A DNA stretch of 64,000 nucleotides from Ephydatia muelleri (GCA_013339895.1 JABACO010000004.1:684050-748049); one strand, 5' to 3'; counted from the stretch's first letter, positions 1 through 11,190 are shown. The notes: generated by a model not told the origin, from the sequence alone. A program made the numbers and translations.

Positions 1-196
1 TGGGGTGCTTGAATATTATCTCCGGCATGCCAATTTCGAACTAAAATTAGTGTATCAAACACAAGGCAACTGTGCCTTTAGCAAGTAACATGTCAGACAC
101 ACCCCCTTCCCACCCCCTGAAAAGAAACATTCCCTAGCATGGGTATCAAAGGAATGCTTCATTTAGAGTATGGGGGAGGAGCCTGACACATTATGA

Positions 197-530
197 GTGG
201 TTATGGCACGTGCTCTATACAGTACATGTTCTCCATATGGCACATACTCTATACAGTACATGTTCCCCATAAGGCACATGCTCTATACAGTACATGTTCT
301 CCATATGGCACGTGCTCTATACAGTACATGTTCTCCATATGGCACATGCTCTATACAGTACATGTTCTCCATATGGCACATGCTCTATACAGTACATGTT
401 CTCCACATGGCACATGCTCTATACACTACATGTTCTCCATATGGCACATGCTCTATACAGTACATGTTCTCCATATAACACATGCTCTATACAGTACATA
501 TTCTATATATGGTACAGTATACAGTGATTC
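197..530. repeat. 34-bp satellite array, copy A intron
   Basis: About ten head-to-tail copies of a 34-bp unit beginning TACATGTTCTCCATATGG and ending CTCTATACAG. The array lies in the copy A integrin intron downstream of the exon at 835-970. The unit has no stop codon in any forward frame, so it creates spurious open frames repeating MFSIWHMLYTVHVLHMAHALYS. The same family recurs at 36722-37060, 44390-45008 and 52041-53130. Confidence 0.95.
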
Positions 531-569
531 TACAAGTACTGTACATATATGTATCAGAGCAGTACCGGT

Positions 570-802
570 TTTTTTGTGTGTGTGCACGTGTGTATGTGCA
601 AGTGTGTGTGCATGTGTGTGCATGTGTGTGTATGTGTGTGCATGTGTGTGTGAGTGTGTGCGTGTGTGCATGTGTGTATGAGTGTTTGTGTGTGTGTGCA
701 TGTGTGTGTGTGCATGTGTGTGTGTGCATGTGTGTGTGTGCATGTGTGTGTGTGCATGTGTGTGCATGTGTGTACATGTGTGTGCATGTGTGTGTGTGTG
801 GA
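570..802. repeat. TG-rich minisatellite (TGTGTGCA-type)
   Basis: Imperfect array of TGTGTGCATG-type units directly following the 34-bp satellite and ending about 30 bp before the copy A exon at 835-970. The same pairing of satellite then TG array is seen in copies C and D. No coding signal. Confidence 0.9.
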
Positions 803-834
803 GTGCCAGGGGAGTAACAGTGCTTCATGCTTAC

Positions 835-1723
835 CTATCAGAGCAGTCCGGAGCATCCCTACCAGGAAGACAGCCAGCTGGTGTCTGAGGTGAGTAGGGG
901 TAGATTGGCTTGTCATTGAAGGCTCCAAATCCAATCCTGACATTGGTGGTGATACTGGACACTTGTTGAGCTGTGGCAAGGCAGGAGGCAGTACACTAAG
1001 ACTGAACGTCACTTTTATTTGTGTGTTTAAAAAGAAGGCTTTCACTTCGAGAAAGTAAGTTGGTCACTTGGGGTTAGTGGCCAGTGCAAAACAAGCAAGA
1101 TGACAGAAATGGTCATGGATGGACAATACACAAAAATATACATGAAAAAATTTAACACATTCTCCTCTCCATAGGTATGTGCCTGAACACAGGGCTTATC
1201 AATTCAGCGGTTCTGTAAAACTTCCACCTCCCTCCAAAAAATATCCCATACTGATCACACACATACATATTTATAAACTCATATATGTATGACCTCACCG
1301 ATAAGCTGTGAAATGCTTTTCACAGTTGCCAATGGAGCAGCCATGGAGTCAGACAGGTCCATCAAGATGTACAAGTCCAACGGTGCATTGGGTAGTGACT
1401 CAACATTCACACTGACAGTCAAAGGATCACCTGACCAATGGACATTACATTTGTGAACCGGACAGTGATTACTCTAGGTTACAACACTGGCCACAAGAGT
1501 GTACCTGGTCTCAGTACAACGTTTGGAGTGGTAGTATATATTGAGTCCGTTGCAGCCTGAATTAACAAGAGACAGACAGATGAAAATGAAATGACACATG
1601 TTCCAGCCAAGCAATGAAATTGAAAAAGCTGAGATGTGTTTGCCTATTAATAAATTCTCTACACATTGCCAATGTGCATACACCTGTATATGCAGACATA
1701 CACATACTAATCACATGCCACAC

Positions 1724-1762
<39 letters not shown>

Positions 1763-1789
1763 ACACACACGCACACACATGCACACACA

Positions 1790-1829
<40 letters not shown>

Positions 1830-4800
1830 ACATACTTGGACATATGTGGTGGTAGGAGCACTCCTGGGATCAACGATGCTGTTGCAACCCATTGATGAGC
1901 TAACGTTCCTTCCAAAGCATCGTGCGCCATCGAAGGTCTAGGAGCAGGATAACACAGGTTTGGAAGCAGCTACAGGCAATACTCTACTAAGTAACAAAAC
2001 ATTGTATATACTGGCATTTTGGCATATAATTCACCAAACATGATCGATTATAGTACTCACCATTTTATTTGTCTCCTTATTCTTATTTCTTAATAATGTT
2101 AATTTGCATTAGGAACATTGTGCGAAAATGAAATAAAAATCAAATTGTGGTATTTTACTTTTCATACAAATAAGATGTACAAACATTAGCCGGTGAAGAG
2201 AAATGACATGCATGGGCGTAACGTTATGGCCCAAATAAGTAAATTTCTCCAAGGTTGCTGATAAGTAGGCCAATGTTCTACCCCAATGCTACAAAGTTTT
2301 TCGAGCTCCGTTATAGTTCGCAGCAAACTTGACAAGGCTTTTAATATATCATGCAAGATCATCGGTTTGTATAGACCTAGAAAATGTAGCACATGGTTGT
2401 AAGAGGTCTGAAAAGAATGCACATCCTGGAACACATTTAGCATCTATCCATTTTTTTGAGATATCTCTGTAATGGTCTTGTGATTTTGTTTTAGTGTCCT
2501 CTATCAATATAATGCAGCAAGGTGGCTTGTGTAAGCACCACATTTTGAAATAACTCGCTTCATTGCATTTATCTTGTGTGTGACCCGCCAAGTTCCACTA
2601 GCCCGTAATGGTCTAACACCACAATCATCAAATTCAAAAAATTGCTTCAAATCTGATATGATACCCTCCAGCTCCCTGCACTTTTTGGTGACTTATCATA
2701 GCTGAAGTATCATATCATCAATTTGGACAAAGGTGGTGGACTCGAGTGCATCCTTGATAGCTAGCTCTGCTCTGTGTGCAAGACACCACATCCCAGAAAA
2801 TCCATGGTAATTCTTTTTCCACTAATCCCTTCAAACCAGCTGCAGCAACGTTAGTCCTAGCACCATCTGTTCCAATTCCAACAAGTGATTTGCAGTGATG
2901 GCTTGAAGACCAATCCTTTTAGTGCACTCTGCAAGCATTCGAAAAGCCTTACAGCTGTGACAGCTTGAGGTCTCCCTAAAGCAAAGAACATCATCCTAGT
3001 ATGAACTTTCTCATCTCTTTGGCATGATGCAAGTTATTTTGCTAAAATCTCTCCTTTTGATTCAGCAATGTAATGGAAAAAGGTTTTACCAGCTTTTGTA
3101 TTGGTGTATTCAGTACCAATTTTTATCCATTCCGTGCTTCAAGTTCACACAGTGCCAGATACTTTAATTGATAATGCAAGTTTCTCTGTGGCAACAAAAT
3201 AGACTATGTCAAATTTCTTTTGCAGCTTGGCAAATCCATCATCTGGTATTTGAAGAGCTTTAACAATAGGGGTGTAGGAGGATGGGTCTTCTCCATGGGA
3301 TTGTGCTTGTTTCTTTTTCAAGAGAGTCATTGCATGGTTGTGTTGATCAGTAATATACCATGATCTTTGATGCTGCTGATCCGGATAGAATTAGCCCCCA
3401 CAATCCATTTGGTGCTGAAGTTCCTCCGTCCCACAATCCTGGTTTCAAACTTCGTGCATACCAAGCACTTCAGCTTTGTCACACTCTTACCTTCTACGTC
3501 ACAATCCAGCCATGAGAACGTGCTACATTCTTTGTCAAATTCTGTTTACCATTTCAGAAATGTCGCGTGAGAAACTGCGCGTCGTTTTAATTTAACTGCA
3601 TCCAAGGCGTCAGGATCGATCGATATTTGCTTGCTTCATTACTACATGTATACTATCTACATGTATGATTCTAATTGCCGCGCTGCAGCACCTGTTGTGG
3701 TACTATTATTGCACTAATTGTGGGTTTACAGTAGGGGACTTGTAAAAGGTTACGTTTCGTTTCGTTCAAAATCACGCGTTTAAACGCAACATGTACGCGT
3801 AGTGAACGCGTCGTTTATAGGCCGCTTTCAATTATCGTATAAGTGCTAAATGATCCAACCGCATTAGAGCATGCTCGTTTGTACGGAACGCGGTACATAG
3901 TATCGTCGCATACAAATTTCCAATGATCACCTATAAATAATTACATGCATCAATTGTTCATTTTGCTCTTCCATTAATCTCGGCTGGTGTCGGAAAGTCA
4001 TTCTGATCGCTCACGCCTGCTAATAGAATCTCGAACTATACGTGTATAAACGCGTAGCATGTGCTCCTAAACGCAATTGCGCAAGCGTACGTAGTCAATT
4101 GTGTTAATGAACACCTAATTATCAACACCAATGCGTCTAATTGTAAAACGCAACGCGTAATGTTTACGTACAAACGATACGTAACTATTTGCACATCACA
4201 TGTTCGCACATATGATTCTAATTACGCCTTAACGCAGCTGTTGTGGTACATGAATACTATTATCAACTAAAATTGCAATTGACCGGTCATTGTGTAAAAT
4301 CAATAGCACATTTGGTCGGTCATTTAGCTCAAATGCCGGAAAATGGCCGATGGCCGACCGCTATTTCTACCACTGGACATTGGACTTACAGTCAGGTTAT
4401 TGGCAACTTCCAGTACATCCAGATGACTATGAGAAGACAGCTTTTTGTCCTGGACCGGGGATAGGGTTATTCCAGTTTCGATGTATGCCATTTGGATTGA
4501 CAGGGTCACTAGGATCTTTTCAGAGACTGATGAGCAAAATCTTTCGTGGGTTACCATTTGTTACAACATACATAGACGACGTTTTGATTCATTCAATCAA
4601 CAGAGAAATGCACAAGACCGATTTAGAACAGGTATTAGCAAATCAAGGAGGCAGGCCTCACTCTTAAAGGCTGCAAGTGTCGCATAGGAAAGGATGTGAT
4701 GTATCTGGACATGTATTTTCGGCTAATGGAATGAGACCTGATGAAAAGAAAATTGCTGCAGTGAAAGATTGGCCTACTCCTAAGGATGCTACTGAAGTTC

Positions 4801-6231
4801 GTCAGGTTTTAGGATTGGCGTCTTACTATCGACGGTATGCATTGAAATCCGCTGAGATTGCATGCCCCTCTGAATAACCTGATGCAGAAAGGAATGCCAT
4901 TTCTCTGGTCTAGTGACTGTGAACAGGCATTGTTGACCAAAGAAAAGCTAATTCAGGCCCCCGTACTTGCTTACCCCAAACTTGGAGCAAATGCAAGTAC
5001 ATTTACCCTTGAAACAGATGCTAGTGCAGTTGGTATTGTAGCGGTTCTAGAACAGGATGGTCATCCTGTTGCTTATGTGAGTCGGGCTTGAAGAAGGCTG
5101 AGAAAAATTATAGTGTCATTCAGCAAGAGTGTCTGGCAATAGTCTTTGCCACGAAACAGTTCAGTCACTATCTCCTTGGACGGCCATTCACCTTTTTGAC
5201 TGACCATGCCCCTCTTCAGTGGCTATCAGGACAAAAGATGGAAGGGCTATTGTGTAGGTGTGCTTTGGCATTGCAGGAATATGACTTTATATCATCCGAT
5301 ATCGTAAAGGCTCCCAGAACAGCAATGCAGATGCACTCTCTCGCTGTCACCCCCAGGCTGAAAAATGGGCAGCTGTTGTTGCATCAGGAACAGATAGGAA
5401 TTTGCTGAAATTAGCACAAGAGCATGATCCTGTGTTCTTCTGGCATTACGAACACAAAAGACCAGCACAATGGAGCCAGATATTCTCAACTATGGCCACA
5501 ACTTGTGGTGATAGCATGTCGGCAATATGCCCCAGGACCAACAGATGAAAAGATTAATATGCCGTTAATACCACTAAGTTGTCGAACAACAAGTATTACA
5601 CTCTTGTCATGATGCACCTAGTTCTGGACATCAAGGTGTAAACAAGACACTAGCAAGGCTGCAGCAGGAAGCATACTGGGTTGGCATGGCAGAAGATGTT
5701 GAAGTCTACTGCCGCAGCAACCTGTTTCCACGGAGCAGCTAGGATGCGGGGGCTAAGGTTTGAGTATAGTTTCATCCTTAGTAACGCAGATTCGGGGACA
5801 TGGACGGTGTATCGATCGCAATCACATATAGTCCATACATTTAAACGTACACATCATCGGTCATCGAGTGCGCAAAGTTTTGGCTTTTAGTCCAATTTGT
5901 CATTTGCCAAATGGGAGTGGTGGCCGGTGAAAATTAAAAATGTGGAGGTAGAATATGTAAAGAGCGTCAATCACTACTTCATTGACCGGATCATGTACTG
6001 GCGCTTGTACCAGTGTCTCTTGTTTACTATACTAAGTACATTTATAATTAAAGTATGGGGGGAAACGGCAAATTGAAGTTTGTTATTTTACTTATCTAAT
6101 CATAAGGGAAGGTATACTGTTGACATAGATTGTATATATAGTACCATATTGGACATTAGGAAGAAAAATACAGCCAGATGGTATAACACTGCTGTTATAT
6201 CTAGCTCATCAGCTAGACCACTTTATTTTTT

Positions 6232-6274
<43 letters not shown>

Positions 6275-6278
6275 CTCT

Positions 6279-6346
<68 letters not shown>

Positions 6347-6635
6347 TCTGTCTCTCTTTTGTATGGGTCCAGTATACTGTGTGCTGCTGAACAATGTTTG
6401 CGTGCCTGGACAAGATAGACCCAGCTGCATGTTTCTCGAATTAAGTGAGCTAGAATACTTGCCGGGAAGATCAGATGTGTGTATGCATGCCAGAGCGAGG
6501 TTTTCCAGGTCCACCCATGCAAAATTGGAAGGTCTTAAAAATGACGGTGGCGGAAGCTATAGCTATGGACGGTAGAAGCAGGCATACTCTGGTAACCTTC
6601 AAGAATGTCTAAGTGGAGGTAAGGGAACGACGCCT

Positions 6636-6677
<42 letters not shown>

Positions 6678-9600
6678 AGGGTGAACACGGCAGAGCTGTT
6701 AAGGCATGGAACGGAATAATGATTCGTGTATGCTTTTATTGGTGGCACATTTGTATTGGCGCTACATCTGCGTTGGTACAATCATTTGTGCTCGCTTGGG
6801 ACACGCATATACAGTAGAACAATGCTGCAAATTGCTTGTCCGTTATCCAGCACTTTGCATGTAGATGTAGCTACCGGGATACTATGGTTCTGTCTGAAAT
6901 GTCCTCTACATATTGCTTCTTACGCACTGAGAATCGGGAGTATCTGACATGACTCTGAAGATTTAATTAGCCATGCAAGCGTTGCATTTTTATTGCTCGT
7001 ACTGGAAATTTATAATGTATGCGATAGGGCGGCACGGATGTTTGCTTACATTGAAATCTTGGACATTAGGCCTCCTCCCCAAAAATATTGAAATAATTAT
7101 GTAATGCCCTAGCAACACCTTGACAACCTAGACCCCAATTTGCACTCGAGCAAGCACGAACAAAACAAGTACAATCGCCATTTTAAAGACACAAAACAAT
7201 AGTAGCACTACTTTTCTATTTAAAGCCTAAGTCACATGATTTAGGCTTTTCGATACTTTTAGCTATAGCGTTCGAAAGCGGGCACATATCGAAGGACGTC
7301 TTCACTACGGCGGGTTCTTTCTCCCCCAAGAGCAAATTTTGAGACCGAAAAAAAAGCGAAAAACTGAAGGCGACATGTTGTTCTTACGATTTCCATTGTG
7401 TCTCTGTTGCCACTAGTTTTTTTGACGCTGCTAGAATGGAATAAAGTTGTCGATTACTCACGCGGTAGAGTAACATTCATGTGAGATGCACGTTATAGCA
7501 CGTATAGAATAGTTTTAGGGTGGACCGTGTTTTTGTCTTTTGCATGGCTGGGGGATGGCTGCAACGTTGTGTGGTGCAATTGATAATAGGTGTTCTTTAA
7601 CTATAGACATCAATCTTTGTGTCTTGTCGGGTATGGCCTGGTATGTCCGTTGTAAAGTATTGAACTTAGCATGTATAGATTCGGCCACTTGTTCTCCCAA
7701 GAATTATAGTACAAGTTGTTGAGCACAAGTAATTGAACTTACTGTTCCTTTTGTAGGCATTGAAAATATCTTGTCAGGACTAGTGTCAGCCAGCCGTGTC
7801 AACACCTGAGAGGCCATCTGCACTTCAGTTCGTGTAGGTGAAACACTACACTCATGTGTATTGTACTCACAAGCCCCCATGTCCCTTGTGCAAGTAATGC
7901 AATGGACCATTACATTACTTAGCAATGCCGGACTAAGGGCGGGGCTGGCTTTAACTCTGATGGGATTACAGGTGTTTCAGAATAACAGCAGGGACATTTA
8001 ACATCATTGCAGTTAAATGCCCTGAACAGCTGCACAGTGCACATGGTGCACACTAGTGCTCTACATGGGAGCTCTAGTGGTTGGCACAAGACATCCAGGC
8101 AGACTGAACAAAGAAGCTGTTCCATTACTGTATTCAATTGGCTTGCTAGTGGGGCATCCGGTAAGCAGTTTGGTGGTGCAATTCCCTTAATGTAGCCAAT
8201 AATTGAATTGGCCTTGGAACGACCTCCGGGATGTCTAGTTTTTCTCAGTGGTCCTGTTTTGGGATGGCACATCTGGATGGTGGATGTGCATGTATATGTG
8301 TATATGAGATTTAAGCTAGCTGCATGGTCATATACATGTGTACATGTATTAATACCTTGCAACATTCTTCATTATGGGCTTGCCATACATAGACTGTCGT
8401 TGATGATTTGTATGGAGAAAGATGGTGTTCAGCATGTAGAGACTTGTCAATGACTAGCTTGCACCGGTAACTAAAGAACAGAGGGTGAATGTCTGGGACA
8501 TCATGGGTAATGTCAAACCCAAAGACACTGTGCAGATGCTTTGCAAACACTTTGCACTCATATGATGGTCTATTTTTCTCTCCTCTGTCTTTTAGAAATC
8601 TCCCACATACTCTACAGTGCTGCTGAACTTTCTCTCTGTGGTCATCCATCAAGCCTATATGCAACCGAAGCACAGATTATTCATAAGACTCACTGCCGTA
8701 GTGTAGCGCGAAAAAAACTAGTGGCAATTGCAGACTGATGTTTTCAGATAGTGATTTCATTTCTCTCCATGTTGCTATATACTAACCTCTTTGAAAATTT
8801 GCAGGGCGTCCGTAGAACAAACCTGAACTGCACCCCCTTCTACGTCACGCGTGATGATTAGTGCAAAAAGAGGATGCGCGCTTTTAGGAATTGCTATGTA
8901 TGGATTGCGCAAATGGCATAATAAGGACTAGACAGATAGTGGAAGGGTTCTCTGCACTCATTCGACTTCAAATGGGCAGGATAACGTTGTTTGTTTGATT
9001 CGCGCGATGCATGTTTATAATGAGGATCGGCTTTAGTTTATACATCCATTTACGGTATCGTTCTAATTACATCCCTAGTGTCCAGCCGCAAACAGCCGTG
9101 GCGGAAACGATCTCAATGAATGATATGAAAAAATTAATAATTTTTATGACATCCGAACGCATGATTTCGAAGAACAGAAATACGACACATCGCCATTACC
9201 GCCATTACCGCTTTCCTTCCCCGCAATGCGTATGTATGATAACCACATTAATCTTTTTTAAGGCGGAGGAGAAAAGGACGACATCTTACTAACTCCCCCC
9301 TCCCGGGTAAAAACTTACTGTGAGGTTGCACCAAACGCAGCCTGGTGTTTGGAGGCACTTTCCGCACATCGTCTGATCAGTACATGGTTGCGCAAATGCT
9401 GTGAATTAAAAATCAAATTACATTCCACTATTCTCGTTCCCAGACCCAATACACAGCCGCTCACGTAACGGTGATGTGATTCATTAGCGGCCGTGACATG
9501 GATCTGGGAACGAAACTATCCAAGCACAACTAGCTCCTTAAGTTGCAACAATAGCTACGAACTCAGGGGTGGATCGAGGATTTCTGAAAGGGGGGGTGGG

Positions 9601-10615
9601 GGGCTTATATTAAAAAAGCACTACAAAAAAAAAAATAAACTCCTACCTAAAAAAAATACATACAGCCGCTTTACAACAAAGACAAAAAGAACATTGACAA
9701 AATATCCTTTCGGCTAGGGTAGCAAGTTTTGTGCGTATAAGGTAATACAGATATAGCGGTAACTCTATTTTATTGACTACGACAGGCAAACAAGAGAATC
9801 GAAATGAGAGCTTGATGCATGTTTCTGTGGTAGGTGTTACTATTCTATGTCAATTGAATTGGTCTTTACATTAGTAATTGCTATCAGAACACATAATTTG
9901 AAAATGGAGAGAAAGGACAACGTATCAAATATTAGGAGGTAATAAATATTTTATGTCTGCAACGGCTACATGCCTAAATTTGTCAGTGACAAGACAGTAT
10001 ATGCCTAGAAAAATTTTTTTTTTAATTGGGGCATCAATGCCATATACTGTTTGAGATGTTTATGTGTACATGACCGGTTTCATGGTAGTTGTGTTGGAAT
10101 TAGTGAATATGAAGCATTATACATTGGTGCTTACAAGTGCCCATGCAAGCAGGTTGCTCTACAGAGCAGAACAGTTTAGTTACTTGTGTCTATTGAGGTG
10201 TATTGTTAATGACGTCACAAAGACGGGGGACTAGAAATTGCCGATAAGCAGACGAGGGCAAACGACGAAATAAGGTCAGTGCAGATTGATCACGCGTGTG
10301 GTTTTAATATTGACAGCATACTGCTGTTGAACTAAGCGACGCACAATCTTATTTGTTTACTTACTTTTTTGCACGGGTTTTTTGCGGTTTTAATACACTG
10401 ACTTGGTAACATTTCGAATCAGTTGCTTGCCTTAACGCTGAAATACATTGAATCATGCACGTATTAGTTCTTTCCGTTTTTGGACAACTGATTTTTGTAA
10501 TGCAGCTTTGATGCCCCAAGGCACCCCACCAACAAGCAGCCTCAATAATTATATCTGCCTGCATTTGCAGCTTCCTGCGCTTCGCTTTCGGGGTATCCCC
10601 CCCCTCCCCCCCCCC

Positions 10616-10704
<89 letters not shown>

Positions 10705-10909
10705 ACCCCCCTCAGCACCAGCCTGACCCCTGCCGACTATTTCCTATATGTAGACCCCCCTTTATAAATCTGCGTACGGCCGTAGCATACGCTTATACGC
10801 AAACACCTGCCGTGCCAATAGCCGGCACAACATATATACGCTTGACCGGGCGCTTACCTTCGCTGTAGCACAACGTAACAAGTACTGCAAGAGAAAGTTT
10901 CATAATCAT
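835..10909 (-). CDS. Integrin beta subunit, copy A (5' half; 3' part off window)
   Basis: Beta subunit of a heterodimeric cell-surface receptor for matrix or cell ligands. Exons in coding order: 10858-10909 (start codon and signal peptide, MIMKLSLAVLVTLCYSE), 9319-9398 (PSI domain, cysteine pattern ending CVWCNLT), 1836-1937 (end of PSI, RCFGRNVSSSMGC), 1505-1556 (ends LRPG), 1299-1430 (beta-I domain with MIDAS motif DLYILMDLSDSM) and 835-970 (RIGFGAFNDKPIYPY and the cysteine-bearing specificity loop). All junctions are GT-AG and phases agree across every junction. Introns range from 74 bp to 7.4 kb; the 7.4-kb one is packed with transposons. No frameshift was seen in these six exons. Downstream exons would lie left of position 1. 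The ADMIDAS acidic pair expected after the MIDAS is absent (SMAAPL). Confidence 0.88.
1728..1828. repeat. CA microsatellite in copy A intron
   Basis: Near-perfect (CA)n immediately 3' (minus strand) of the second PSI exon. The equivalent position in copy D is split by a foldback element (46121-46480), so this copy shows the uninterrupted state. Confidence 0.9.
2240..3570 (-). pseudogene. hAT/ZNF862-like transposase relic
   Basis: Decayed coding region read on the minus strand from about 3570 to 2240. Recognisable pieces are KQAQSHGEDPSSYTPIVKAL, FAKLQKKFDIVYFVATEKLA (about 3240-3180), and near 2900-2790 VGIGTDGARTNVAAAGLKGL followed by VEKELPWIFWDVVSC. This order matches ZNF862-like, hAT-derived proteins. 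Several stops and frame changes interrupt it, so no protein is expected. Comparison with the copy D flank shows the shared sequence stops at about 2240 (47518 in D), marking one edge of an insertion. Confidence 0.7.
3600..4262. other. ACGCG/AACGC-rich region beside the hAT relic
   Basis: No gene. Many AACGC, ACGCGT and CGCGTT motifs occur in both orientations from about 3775 to 4235. A segment containing ATGATTCTAATT and CTGTTGTGGTA occurs twice, near 3665-3705 and 4211-4248. Clustered short motifs near an end are typical of hAT subterminal regions, so this may be the 5' end of the adjacent relic. That link is inference. Confidence 0.4.
4365..5718 (+). pseudogene. Ty3/gypsy pol fragment (RT, RNase H, start of integrase)
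   Basis: Reverse transcriptase signature near 4380-4610 (LDLQSGYWQLPVHP, MPFGLTGSLGSFQRLM, and catalytic YIDDVLIHS). Connection and RNase H follow at 4680-5340 (VLGLASYYRRY, TLETDASAVGIVAVLEQDG, LTDHAPLQWLSG). The first part of the integrase zinc-binding region is at about 5600-5718 (GHQGVNKTLARL). Several frameshifts split it; no gag, protease, integrase core or LTR is present. The right edge near 5718 abuts sequence identical in kind to 47828 onward, so the fragment ends in duplicated integrin-intron DNA. Confidence 0.85.
5719..6240. repeat. Segment shared with copy D upstream region
   Basis: Starts CAACCTGTTTCCACG and continues through GGATCATGTACTGGCGC to the CT array. It is highly similar to 47828-48320 and, after an extra 680 bp there, to 49022-49107. 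This shows that the copy A second intron and the region upstream of copy D descend from one ancestral sequence. No gene seen. Confidence 0.8.
6233..6355. repeat. CT microsatellite
   Basis: About 120 bp of nearly pure (CT)n. The matching place in the copy D region (49108 onward) has a longer CT array that runs into the 1000-N gap. Confidence 0.95.
6636..6676. repeat. Poly-G run of 41
   Basis: Uninterrupted G tract, one of several C or G homopolymers in the window. It could fold as a G-quadruplex or reflect a sequencing/assembly problem. Confidence 0.95.
6885..7030. repeat. Dispersed repeat (copy 1 of 3)
   Basis: Begins TCTGTCTGAAATGTCCTCTA, with ATTGCTTCTTACG next and GTACTGGAAATTT near the end. 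Related copies are at 20925-21095 and 57955-58145. No coding capacity seen; likely a non-autonomous mobile element. Between 7030 and 7410 I see nothing recognisable. Confidence 0.65.
7411..8723 (-). mobile_element. Inverted-repeat-bounded unit carrying the RAG1-N-like gene
   Basis: The unit starts CACTAGTTTTTTTGACGCT and ends with AGCGCGAAAAAAACTAGTG, the reverse complement apart from two internal mismatches. Four outer bases on each side (TTGC and GCAA) extend the inverted repeat to 17 perfect bp. The only gene inside runs from 31 to 50 bp inside the right repeat to about 100 bp inside the left one, so the unit is compact. CACTA-type ends suggest a CACTA/Chapaev-like cut-and-paste element. 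No convincing target duplication was found; a shared GC on both sides is too short to count. Confidence 0.6.
7515..8673 (-). CDS. RAG1 N-terminal-like zinc/RING protein, internally deleted
   Basis: Exon 1 (8356-8673) starts MLRLHIGLMDDHREKVQQ and has CRVCG, FGFDITHDVPDIHPLFF and HNEECCK. Exon 2 (7743-8272) continues MCHPKTGPLRKTRHPGGRSK, SIIGYIKGIAPP, then a RING-like stretch CSVCLDVL ... CRALVCTMC ... CPCC, and later VHCITCTRD and SMPTKGT. This order of CxxC, IHP, HxxxCxxC and RING is that of the RAG1 zinc-binding N-terminal region, also found in the molluscan N-RAG-TP transposon as I recall it. The usual RING histidine is alanine (CRALVC). A one-base frameshift lies near 7945. The last piece (about 7515-7703, LGEQVAESIHAKF to the stop) looks like the C-terminal end of the same family, joined after the middle was lost. 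I cannot tell whether it is expressed. Confidence 0.65.
9429..9518. mobile_element. Short MITE with CCCAGACC-type inverted repeats
   Basis: Ends TTCTCGTTCCCAGACCC and GGATCTGGGAACGAAAC are inverted repeats, flanked by TA on both sides. It is about 90 bp with no coding capacity, and of the same family as 47054-47165. It lies 31 bp upstream (minus-strand sense) of the copy A PSI exon, inside the first intron. Confidence 0.6.
9520..10595. other. Copy A first intron, no gene recognised
   Basis: AT-rich intron sequence between the PSI exon and the signal-peptide exon. It has A-rich stretches near 9610-9660 and a short GGATCGAGGATTTCTGAAAG motif. I see no exon, RNA gene or transposase in it. Confidence 0.5.
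10597..10711. repeat. Poly-C tract (87 uninterrupted C)
   Basis: C-rich run with an unbroken block of 87 C at 10618-10704, in the first intron of copy A. Such length is unusual for genomic DNA. Its proline-only reading frame is not a gene. Confidence 0.95.
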
Positions 10910-11190
10910 CTCTCCCAATCCAGATCACAGTAGTTTGCCGGCTGGACACTAGGTACTAATAGTTTAGATGCTCCACATGTCTTTAACGACACTATACATA
11001 TATGTCCCGGTTATTTATTGGAAGTGCTAGAAACTTATATATATATAGGATTTGACCCCGACTATGAATGTTATTAAAAACACTCCCGACGATCGGATCA
11101 TTTAGCTTGTTGTTTGAATCACAAAAAGGAGCAGTTTCCTTGTTGTCGCAAAGCCGTACGGTTGTAGAGAACAATTTACAAAGCGTATAA
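10910..11190 (-). promoter_or_regulatory. Putative 5' flank/promoter of integrin copy A
   Basis: The roughly 250 bp upstream of the copy A start codon is clearly homologous to 58305-58560 upstream of copy E, sharing GATCACAGTAGTTTGCCGGC, AGGAGCAGTTTCCTTGTT and GTACGGTTGTAGAGAACAAT. A TATATATATA stretch (11037-11048) lies about 130 bp upstream of the start codon, and a shorter TATATA version is at the matching place in copy E. Conservation and position suggest promoter and 5' leader. The transcription start cannot be fixed from sequence alone. Confidence 0.45.
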
